Source of the DNA: an uncultured Candidatus Melainabacteria bacterium | GTDB taxonomy: Bacteria; Cyanobacteriota; Vampirovibrionia; Gastranaerophilales; Gastranaerophilaceae | DNA length: 64,000 nt | Direction: 5' to 3' | Assembly (NCBI GenBank): GCA_949927415.1 | Contig: CATLFB010000003.1 | Span: 186,001-250,000 of the forward strand | Shown: positions 14,998 through 20,721 of the stretch, piece by piece | How the letters are laid out: the number at the start of each line of letters is the position of its first letter | How positions within the stretch are numbered: position 1 is the first letter of the stretch | Notes under the pieces: model-generated | Seen by the model: only the letters and a program-made list of their open reading frames with translations | What the model was told of the DNA's origin: nothing | Databases searched by the model: none | Made by a program: the position numbers and the translations under genes

Positions 14998-15281
14998 AGA
15001 AAAATTACAACAGTTAAAAAAAGATTGAATTATACAAACTGGCATGGCAAAAATACGGCGCTACTTCTCAATGTGTTGTAGCAATGGAAGAATGTAGCGA
15101 ACTAATTAAAGAATTATCTAAGGCCATACGCGGCAAAGCCAACGGCGTACATATCGCTGAAGAAATAGCAGACGTAGAAATAATGTTAGAACAAGTAAAA
15201 CTACATTTTTCAATAGGCGCTATGGTTGAGGGTATAAAAGTAGAAAAATTAACCCGATTAGAAAAACGGGTAAACGAATAA
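14984..15281 (+). pseudogene. Frameshifted MazG-like NTP pyrophosphohydrolase
   Basis: ATG 14984 opens AISKEKLQQLKKD and stops at TGA 15026. One base on, the frame reads IELYKLAWQKYGATSQCVVA, MEECSELIKELSKAIRGK and VHIAEEIADVEIMLEQ: the EExxE...ExxD metal site of all-alpha NTP-pyrophosphatases (MazG-like). The run of seven A at 15015-15021 would need six A to join the frames. Homopolymer slippage, decay or read error; a separate start at 15084 would lack the first helix. Confidence 0.72.
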
Positions 15282-15291
15282 AGGGGCAAAT

Positions 15292-15503
15292 ATGGTAAAT
15301 GATAGATTACATATTATTTGCGGGAATTGCGGCCAAGATTTAAAAGAATCCGGCATGGCAACTTGGGAATACGTCCCCGCAGAAATAAACGAAGAAGATG
15401 GCGAAATATTAAACCGGCAACGGTATATATACATTGCGAAAATTGCGCAACTATACATAGTTTAATCAAATACATAGAAGAATCAAAGGACGGTACGAAA
15501 TGA
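15292..15503 (+). pseudogene. Frameshifted zinc-ribbon protein
   Basis: The first frame gives LHIICGNCGQDLKESG ... EINEEDGEILN and runs to TAA at 15463. The other frame from about 15411 gives PATVYIHCENCATIHSLI and ends in an ATGA overlap with the next gene. Only the joined frame has both Cys pairs (CGNC and CENC) of a zinc ribbon, so one A is missing in the run at 15411-15413. Confidence 0.65.
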
Positions 15504-16036
15504 ATAAAAATGATTGGTTAGAACAAGCCTACGAAGACATAGAGCAACGAAATGCTGAAACTATAAAAATTTTAAAACCAAATGAAGCCGTTTTTGAGTG
15601 TGGCGGAATGGTATATTATACCCAAGATAAAAAAGAAGTTGAAGAACATTGCGCAATAGTATCTAATTGTGATGATATGATTCATATTTTATGGTGTGAA
15701 ACGGACGAAGAAATAATAGAAGACTACATAAAGAATTTAGGCGAAAAAGCACCAGATGGCACATTTTTTATCAAATTTTGGGCTAAATATGAACAAACAA
15801 GTTACGAATATGACGAATGGGATATTACAACATCAATAAATTTTGAACTTGAAAAATATAGCGACTTGAATTTTGAAGCAACGCTAAAGCAATATAAAAA
15901 ATACGAAGAAGTACTAAAAGAAATTAAGCAATTAGCATATTTACAATCTGTAGCTTATGACGATAATGATTTCTTGCGTATTGATTTGTTAAATATTGAA
16001 ATTAGGCAAAAAACAAATGAGGTATTACGGGCATGA
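15500..16036 (+). CDS. Acidic hypothetical protein (178 aa)
   Basis: Starts in an ATGA overlap after CGGTACGAA. Acidic with a C-terminal coil (EATLKQYKKYEEVLKEIKQL). Middle part beta-rich (VFECGGMVYYTQDKK, DGTFFIKFWAKYEQ). No recognised family. Coupled to both neighbours by 4-base overlaps. Confidence 0.55.
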   Translation: MNKNDWLEQAYEDIEQRNAETIKILKPNEAVFECGGMVYYTQDKKEVEEHCAIVSNCDDMIHILWCETDEEIIEDYIKNLGEKAPDGTFFIKFWAKYEQTSYEYDEWDITTSINFELEKYSDLNFEATLKQYKKYEEVLKEIKQLAYLQSVAYDDNDFLRIDLLNIEIRQKTNEVLRA

Positions 16037-16449
16037 TAGATAACAAAGGAAAAGAAATTAGAGTACCAAAATTTTATATACTTCAAAAAAAAGATAGCAA
16101 GGAATTAGTAAAATATCCACTATCAAGAGTTAGAAGAAAAATTACACCGTCTTTACTGTTAAAAGAAGAGCAAATAAAAGATATTTTAAGTATCAAAAAT
16201 ATTTTAAAATTTGGCGACTGTACAAATTGTCCTTATGGTAAAGATTGGAGCGAATTTTCATGCGCTGGGTCTATAAACGACGGAAGCAATAAAGGTAGAT
16301 TTTGTATAGCTCATTATCATGACAAAACCGATTTAGAGTTATACGAAGTTGAATTAAGCATAAAAAAGATAGATTCAACCCCGTTTATGCCAAACGGTTA
16401 TAAAAAGTTTGAAAGACAAATACAAAACAAAGAGGTTAAACCGGCATGA
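16033..16449 (+). CDS. Hypothetical protein with Cys cluster (138 aa)
   Basis: Basic N-terminal half (KYPLSRVRRKITPSLLLKEE), then FGDCTNCPYGKDWSEFSCAG and GRFCIAHYHDKTDL: four Cys plus His that could bind zinc or an iron-sulphur cluster. ATGA overlaps on both sides. Unknown function. Confidence 0.55.
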   Translation: MIDNKGKEIRVPKFYILQKKDSKELVKYPLSRVRRKITPSLLLKEEQIKDILSIKNILKFGDCTNCPYGKDWSEFSCAGSINDGSNKGRFCIAHYHDKTDLELYEVELSIKKIDSTPFMPNGYKKFERQIQNKEVKPA

Positions 16450-16880
16450 ATATAATTCTTGAAAATAACAGAAGGCAAATAAGTCCATTCTTTAAAATAG
16501 ATGATAGATTTAAACTTAAATATGCATATAAAAAGAAAATATATGATGTTCTTGAAATTGATTTTGAATCCGGACTTATAAAAATATTTCATGATGAAAT
16601 GAATAACATTGTATTTGCAGATATAAAATTGGGTAAACTGCTTCAATGTGTCGGAATAAATGATAAAGCGGGGAGCCCCCTTTTTGAGGGTGACATTTTA
16701 AAAGATTTAAGAGACGGATCTTTGTTTAGAATTGCCTACAATAACTATACAAAAGAATTTGGCATTATAGCTTTAAAAATTGGCGCTAGTACCTATTATG
16801 ATAAACGAATGGCTACGGAACTTAATAAGATTGGAAATATTTATGAAAAAATAGAAGGAGAAAATAATGAATTATGTTGA
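16446..16880 (+). CDS. YopX-family phage protein, second copy
   Basis: 144 residues. LLQCVGINDKAGSPLFEGDI and LNKIGNIYEKIEGE are the YopX C-terminal boxes (compare the protein at 11023). The N-terminal RFKLKYAYKKKIYDV stands in for the usual 'FR-WD-' opening, and is diverged. Such duplicates are usual in phage accessory regions. Confidence 0.8.
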   Translation: MNIILENNRRQISPFFKIDDRFKLKYAYKKKIYDVLEIDFESGLIKIFHDEMNNIVFADIKLGKLLQCVGINDKAGSPLFEGDILKDLRDGSLFRIAYNNYTKEFGIIALKIGASTYYDKRMATELNKIGNIYEKIEGENNELC

Positions 16881-17409
16881 TTGCAACGGTAACAAAATTA
16901 ACAATGGAGATATTTTAAGATTAGCAAATTATGAAAAATCCGACAACAAATTTGCACCAAGAGAGCCATTCTTGATATTTATAGAAGATAAAACTGATGG
17001 AGCAAAAATTTATATCTCGGGTATGGACGAATATCAGCCGATAACAGATTATCAAACTGAAGATGATAAAAAAGAAAACAAAATCAGTGCAGTCGAGTTA
17101 TTTGCACCCAAAAGTTTAATAGATGCAAATTTTACTCAGAAACAGCCTTTTGATGTTTGTTTGACTTTTGATGAAATAATTAAATTACATGATATCGCAA
17201 GAAATCATTTAATAAAAAGAGATTATGGTTTTGCGCCGGTAATGCATATTGTTTTTGAACCTGACAAAGAGTTTATTGAGTATCAGAAGGTATCAACTTG
17301 CTGTATCCACGATATAACAAAGGCTTATAATAAATCAAAAGAAACCGGTGAGAAAATAATAAATCCTCATGTAGATATCACAGACACAATGAAAGCTGAG
17401 ATGATATAG
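16867..17409 (+). CDS. Hypothetical phage protein (180 aa)
   Basis: Overlaps the YopX gene by 14 bases with AGAAGGAGAAAATA upstream. Opens YVDCNGNKINNGDILRLANY, a small beta-barrel-like start similar in wording to YopX or DUF1653 openings, then helical. Conserved Cys-Cys-His (VSTCCIHDITKAY). No catalytic site evident. Confidence 0.55.
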   Translation: MNYVDCNGNKINNGDILRLANYEKSDNKFAPREPFLIFIEDKTDGAKIYISGMDEYQPITDYQTEDDKKENKISAVELFAPKSLIDANFTQKQPFDVCLTFDEIIKLHDIARNHLIKRDYGFAPVMHIVFEPDKEFIEYQKVSTCCIHDITKAYNKSKETGEKIINPHVDITDTMKAEMI

Positions 17410-17459
17410 AGGTATTGTATTTAAACAAATAGTAAGAAAATTAAGTGGAGGGAGATAAA

Positions 17460-17708
17460 ATGAGAATAGAAGAGATAAGAGAAGTAAATCGTGAATATGT
17501 ACTGAGATTTACTGACGGATTAGGCGATTTTGAAGATATTGAAGTAAATATGACAACAGAACATATTGATCCAAAGAGTAAATTCTTCACGCATTGCAAT
17601 GTAAAATTGAATATACTGAGAAGTCGTACTATAGACGGGCATATAGAATATTTACAAACTGTTATACAGGCCTTGAAAACATTGAAAGAGAGGTTAAAAG
17701 ATAATTAA
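17460..17708 (+). CDS. Hypothetical protein (82 aa)
   Basis: ATG 17460 after GTGGAGGGAGATAAA. Small alpha/beta text (REVNREYVLRFTDGLGDFED) with a C-terminal helix (LQTVIQALKTLKERLKD). Unknown; likely a small phage protein co-expressed with the next gene. Confidence 0.55.
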   Translation: MRIEEIREVNREYVLRFTDGLGDFEDIEVNMTTEHIDPKSKFFTHCNVKLNILRSRTIDGHIEYLQTVIQALKTLKERLKDN

Positions 17709-17726
17709 ACAATGGAGAACTAAGAG

Positions 17727-17960
17727 ATGAGCGACTCAAATATTATTGATATAAACAGTGCCAGAAAGAAGAAAGCTAAAACATTACGTCTTATAGTAAA
17801 AGAGAAGAATTATAAAATTTCAGGAACGCTGGCAATTCTTCTTATAGCATTCACAAAGTTCATTTTGAATACAGATCCTAAAAAGTCAGAGATGGAGTTT
17901 ATCGGATTTGTGAGCGCTATAACCAAAATTGTAAAAGATGAAAAATTTGAAGAAGTTTAA
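17727..17960 (+). CDS. Hypothetical protein before terminator (77 aa)
   Basis: ATG after AATGGAGAACTAAGAG. Basic N-terminus (DINSARKKKAKTLRLIVKE), then one mildly hydrophobic helix (GTLAILLIAFTKFILN). Last gene of the long left-arm operon, as a strong terminator follows. Function unknown. Confidence 0.55.
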   Translation: MSDSNIIDINSARKKKAKTLRLIVKEKNYKISGTLAILLIAFTKFILNTDPKKSEMEFIGFVSAITKIVKDEKFEEV

Positions 17961-17964
17961 ATAT

Positions 17965-17994
17965 ATGCTGTAGTTAATCTACAGCATTTTTTTT
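17965..17994 (+). terminator. Strong intrinsic terminator
   Basis: ATGCTGTAG / CTACAGCAT with a 5-base loop and eight T directly behind. Ends the early/accessory operon. Confidence 0.92.
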
Positions 17995-18057
17995 GAGATC
18001 TCAATCATAGAAGAGGAGTTTTAATTTGTAAAAACTGAATGAATGAAAGGACTAAAT

Positions 18058-18783
18058 ATGAAACAGATTAAAACTGACAAAATTAAAGTTGTAGAACCTA
18101 TCAGGGACAAACTTGATTTAAAGCGGATTGTTGCTTGGTTTGAAAAACACAATGCCAGAAAGTATGCAGTTTTGTTTATCTTTGGGATAAATAGCGGTCT
18201 GCGTGTTTCTGACTTATTAGGCTTTGATGTTGGAGATGTTTATCATCAGAAATTCGTTGTACTTCGAGAACAGAAAACCGGCAAATATAAGAAATTCCCA
18301 TTGAAAGATGATGTTCAAGAAATTTTAAATGATTTTTGTAAAAACAGGGCTCATGACGAGCCTCTTTTTATGGGAAGATGCGGTTCTCGACTGGACCGCT
18401 CTCAAGTTTATAGATTCTTGTGCCAGGCATGTGATGATTTAGGAATTGAGGCTAATGTTGGAACGCACACAATGCGCAAGACTTTTGGATATCATCATTA
18501 TAAACAATTCAAAGATGTTGCACTTCTTCAGGCAATATTTAATCATTCTTCCCCTGAAGTTACCAAACGCTACATCGGGATCACGCAGGACGAGATAACA
18601 AATAGTTATCTGCATTTGAACCTTGAAACGTCCTCTGAAGATCTAAAAGCAATAAAAGATTCACTTAAAGGACGGACTAAAATAAAGAAAATTATTAGTT
18701 ACGTTCGAGGTTATATAAAAGCCGGCGGAACACGACACCAAGCATTTGCAGAAGATATACTTGACATAGCAGGTGTAGCATGA
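18058..18783 (+). CDS. Short tyrosine recombinase
   Basis: ATG 18058 is preferred (GAAAGGACTAAAT upstream); 241 residues. Catalytic set in order: R49 (SGLRVSD), K73/K76 (EQKTGKYK), H137 and R140 (THTMRKTFG), H163 (FNHSSPE), Y172 (TKRYIG). It lacks the N-terminal arm-binding domain of most phage integrases and has an extra 45-residue basic C-terminus. It may serve as integrase, resolvase or as the invertase of the tail-fibre cassettes at 40.7-41.8 kb (Rci-like); the last is inference. It has its own terminator. Confidence 0.88.
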   Translation: MKQIKTDKIKVVEPIRDKLDLKRIVAWFEKHNARKYAVLFIFGINSGLRVSDLLGFDVGDVYHQKFVVLREQKTGKYKKFPLKDDVQEILNDFCKNRAHDEPLFMGRCGSRLDRSQVYRFLCQACDDLGIEANVGTHTMRKTFGYHHYKQFKDVALLQAIFNHSSPEVTKRYIGITQDEITNSYLHLNLETSSEDLKAIKDSLKGRTKIKKIISYVRGYIKAGGTRHQAFAEDILDIAGVA

Positions 18784-18810
18784 GAATAGTATAGTCAATT
18801 TAAATTCGGA

Positions 18811-18845
18811 CAACCCGTAACAATTTGTTACGGGTTGATTTTCTT
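18811..18845 (+). terminator. Terminator after the recombinase
   Basis: CAACCCGTAACA / TGTTACGGGTTG stem of at least 12 bp with a small loop, then ATTTTCTTT. Confidence 0.9.
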
Positions 18846-18932
18846 TGTGTTGAATTGATACAAAATGACAGTCATACCCTTGAGATTAATTAGTAAAAGA
18901 GTGATTAATAGAGTAACAGAAAGGAAAATTGT

Positions 18933-19139
18933 ATGACAAAAATTTTAAAACCTGAAGTTTACGATGCTATTTTCGGAACAAAAATTATTGAAGCAAAGAC
19001 CGGCATGTTAGGGCTGATGATTAAAACCTGGCTAATGCACTATGCAGACGGAGAGGTCGCTTTTGGTACTTGGGTTGATACAAAGGGGAAAAGACATGAT
19101 ACACCGCTTGAAGATTTATGCTTAATAGAAGATGATTAA
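18933..19139 (+). CDS. Hypothetical protein (68 aa)
   Basis: ATG after CAGAAAGGAAAATTGT. ILKPEVYDAIFGTKIIEAKT ... EVAFGTWVDTKGKRHDTPL. Own transcription unit: it sits between two terminators. Small, neutral, with one hydrophobic helix (GMLGLMIKTWLMHY). No family recognised. Confidence 0.55.
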   Translation: MTKILKPEVYDAIFGTKIIEAKTGMLGLMIKTWLMHYADGEVAFGTWVDTKGKRHDTPLEDLCLIEDD

Positions 19140-19168
19140 AATTTAAGATTATAGGGAGAGAGGGGGAA

Positions 19169-19201
19169 ATGCCTGTTAGCTATTGCTAACAGGCATTTTT
19201 T
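19169..19201 (+). terminator. Terminator before the toxin-like locus
   Basis: ATGCCTGTTAGC / GCTAACAGGCAT, loop TATT, followed by six T. Insulates the next transcription unit. Confidence 0.93.
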
Positions 19202-19247
19202 GTGTAACAATAGCTTCATAATTACATGTATTTATTGATTAAATGTA

Positions 19248-19275
19248 TTGACAAATAATCAAAAGGTGTTATAAT
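19248..19275 (+). promoter_or_regulatory. Consensus sigma-70 type promoter
   Basis: TTGACA (19248-19253), 16-base spacer, TATAAT (19270-19275). Both boxes match the consensus exactly, the best promoter seen in the window. Predicted start near 19282. Confidence 0.88.
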
Positions 19276-19398
19276 ATAAATATACAGAACTTTGAAAATT
19301 TAATCACAGGGTAAAAGATACTCTTTCTAAAGGAAACCTTCCTACAACATTATAGATAGACTTTTCGGGTTGGTTCCCGGACTAGAAAGGTGGTCGGT

Positions 19399-19488
19399 AT
19401 GAGTGATTTCAATTTGACCTTATTTTTGATCGTATTGATTTTGAACATATTAAAAGCGGTTCTCATTCATATGAATAAGAACCGCTAG
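19399..19488 (+). CDS. Hydrophobic peptide, candidate type I toxin (29 aa)
   Basis: ATG 5 bases after AAAGGTGG. Polar start (MSDFN), one membrane helix (LTLFLIVLILNILKAVLI) and a short basic tail (HMNKNR). Size and layout match membrane-acting type I toxins and the small 'holin-like toxin' peptides, but the sequence is not one I recognise. Its 3' half lies under the antisense RNA. Confidence 0.68.
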   Translation: MSDFNLTLFLIVLILNILKAVLIHMNKNR

Positions 19489-19534
19489 ACTTTCCTACAG
19501 AGTATCCGGCTAGCTTGGCGAGCTGCCACCCTGT
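19448..19534 (-). ncRNA. Antisense RNA, candidate antitoxin
   Basis: Predicted from the minus-strand promoter at 19541-19569; about 85-90 bases. It ends with AGCGGTTCT-ATTCAT / ATGAAT-AGAACCGCT (19455-19486) and a short U-tract. The one odd pair in this hairpin is U-G in the antisense RNA but C-A (unpaired) in the mRNA, so the hairpin is shaped for the minus transcript. It covers the toxin 3' coding part and the 3' strands of the long-range mRNA helices. Confidence 0.65.
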
Positions 19535-19540
19535 GATTTT

Positions 19541-19569
19541 ATTATAAACTATATTTTACAAAATTTCAA
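19541..19569 (-). promoter_or_regulatory. Antisense promoter
   Basis: On the minus strand TTGAAA (19569-19564), 17-base spacer, TATAAT (19546-19541). Points into the toxin gene; start near 19534. Confidence 0.7.
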
Positions 19570-19589
19570 CCCTAAAAGGATATAAAAAT

Positions 19590-19754
19590 ATGGAAAACTC
19601 GCATAATAAAAAAGGCGGAGCCAGAGTTGGCGCAGGTCGTCCGGTCGGAACAATTAAAGAAAATACAAAGAAGATGTGCTCCTTTAGGCTTTCTACAGAA
19701 GAAGAAAAAGCTGTTCGTGATTTGTTAAAGAAAATGAGAGAAAATAAATATTAA
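19590..19754 (+). CDS. Small basic phage protein (GGARxGAGRP type, 54 aa)
   Basis: ATG after AAAAGGATATAAAA. NKKGGARVGAGRPVGTIKEN then FRLSTEEEKAVRDLLKKMRE. This Gly/Arg opening followed by an 'FRL-EEE-AVR-LL' helix pair is common in small phage proteins and resembles a ribbon-helix-helix DNA binder. It lies just before the repeat array at 19861 and is a possible binder of it. Confidence 0.65.
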   Translation: MENSHNKKGGARVGAGRPVGTIKENTKKMCSFRLSTEEEKAVRDLLKKMRENKY

Positions 19755-19860
19755 GTTTTGTAAATATATAACTTTGCGCAATTAGTACTGGTGATAAAAT
19801 TTTTAAAATTAGTTTGAAATATCGAATTTAAGGTGTTTTGAACTGATTTTTTTATTGGGC

Positions 19861-19930
19861 ACTAAAATTCACCAAAATTCATGAAAATTCACTAAAGTTC
19901 ATGAAAGTTCACCAAAGTTCATTGAAATTC
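19861..19930 (+). repeat. Seven tandem 10-bp repeats
   Basis: Seven back-to-back units with consensus A-Y-N-R-A-A-R-T-T-C and an exact 10-base period, for example ACTAAAATTC, ATGAAAGTTC, ACCAAAGTTC, ATTGAAATTC. One repeat per helical turn puts all sites on one DNA face, as for a cooperatively bound activator, repressor or partition protein. Confidence 0.9.
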
Positions 19931-19957
19931 ATATAGTTTTGAGTTTATAGTTATAAT
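19931..19957 (+). promoter_or_regulatory. Candidate late promoter lacking a -35 box
   Basis: TATAAT at 19952-19957. The expected -35 position holds TCATAT and touches the end of the repeat array, typical of an activator-dependent promoter. Transcript would begin near 19964. Confidence 0.5.
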
Positions 19958-20007
19958 GTCATATTTAATTCGATTGAAAACCATTTATGGTAAATGTGTA
20001 TGTATAA

Positions 20008-20038
20008 ACAGAAGAGCATTGCTCTTCTGTTTTATTTT
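20008..20038 (+). terminator. Leader terminator before late genes
   Basis: ACAGAAGAGC / GCTCTTCTGT, loop ATT, then TTTATTTT. It ends 10 bases before the first late start codon, so late transcripts would need antitermination or start behind it. Confidence 0.9.
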
Positions 20039-20047
20039 GGAGGGTAT

Positions 20048-20677
20048 ATGCCAAGTCTTAAATTTGTAGATTGTTCTGATACATTCCAAAAACTTACAAA
20101 ACTCGGTAATGCTTTTAATAAGATGGACACCGTATTTGAACGGACCTTGAAAGACATGGTTTCTAGAGCACCAGGTAAAATTGCAAGTGCGGTAACTTGG
20201 ATGTATGGCATTAAAAAGTCGGAAGTTTCGTATAAAAAGAGTTTTTATAAAGGTAAAAAAAGCGTCGGTTATATAACAGCTCATGGTGCAAAATTGACAA
20301 CTTTAGAGTTTCGCTATGCCGGCAGACTCTTAACGCCTTTGCATTTTGGTATGACACCAAAATCACGACCGGACGGAAAAAAGAAATATAAAATCAAGGC
20401 AAAAATAAAAAAACAAATAAAAGCCTTGCCGTCACGACCTGAAAAAGCTGTTGACGGTGCAATATTTCTTGCACCTGCTGCAAAAAGTTCTGGTACGGAA
20501 TTAGCTTGGTTCAGATATTCAAAAGATCCATTGGATATCAAACCGGTTAAAACTCTATCACTTCCGCAAATGGTTGATAACAAAATGGTCCGTAAAAAAA
20601 TAAGAAGCGACATTGATGAATTATATCATACGCGATTTGATAACCACATTAAACAGTTTGTAAAAGGAAATATTTAA
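20048..20677 (+). CDS. Minor tail protein Z-like (gpZ family)
   Basis: ATG 20048 after TTGGAGGGTAT; 209 residues. The C-terminal part KPVKTLSLPQMVDNKMVRKK and DELYHTRFDNHIKQFVKGN is the signature end of lambda-type gpZ proteins; KAVDGAIFLAPAAKSSGT fits the preceding beta region. gpZ completes the head-proximal end of the tail. Placement before the terminase, far from the tail genes, is unusual. Confidence 0.65.
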   Translation: MPSLKFVDCSDTFQKLTKLGNAFNKMDTVFERTLKDMVSRAPGKIASAVTWMYGIKKSEVSYKKSFYKGKKSVGYITAHGAKLTTLEFRYAGRLLTPLHFGMTPKSRPDGKKKYKIKAKIKKQIKALPSRPEKAVDGAIFLAPAAKSSGTELAWFRYSKDPLDIKPVKTLSLPQMVDNKMVRKKIRSDIDELYHTRFDNHIKQFVKGNI

Positions 20678-20721
20678 AAATTTAATACTCCGGTCAGTAT
20701 AAAAGATAGATTGGAGTAAAA

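Larger units (their letters stand above)
19282..19538 (+). ncRNA. Highly folded toxin-type mRNA
   Basis: The transcript from 19282 closes on itself: ATCACAGGGT (19303-19312) pairs with ACCCTGTGAT (19528-19537), then GATACTCT (19317-19324) with AGAGTATC (19499-19506), and AGGAAA (19331) with TTTCCT (19491). A competing pairing CTTTCTA (19323-19329) with TAGAAAG (19383-19389) would hide the ribosome site AAAGGTGG. Local hairpins: CGGG/CCCG at 19366-19379 and GGC-AGCT/AGCT-GCC at 19508-19527. Foldback of the 5' and 3' ends with a hidden ribosome site is what type I toxin mRNAs such as hok do. Confidence 0.72.

Noticed and set aside
19282-19538. Riboswitch or tmRNA-like interpretation of the folded RNA
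   Set aside because: No known ligand core, no tRNA-like ends or tag frame; the antisense promoter and peptide fit a toxin-antitoxin pair better.
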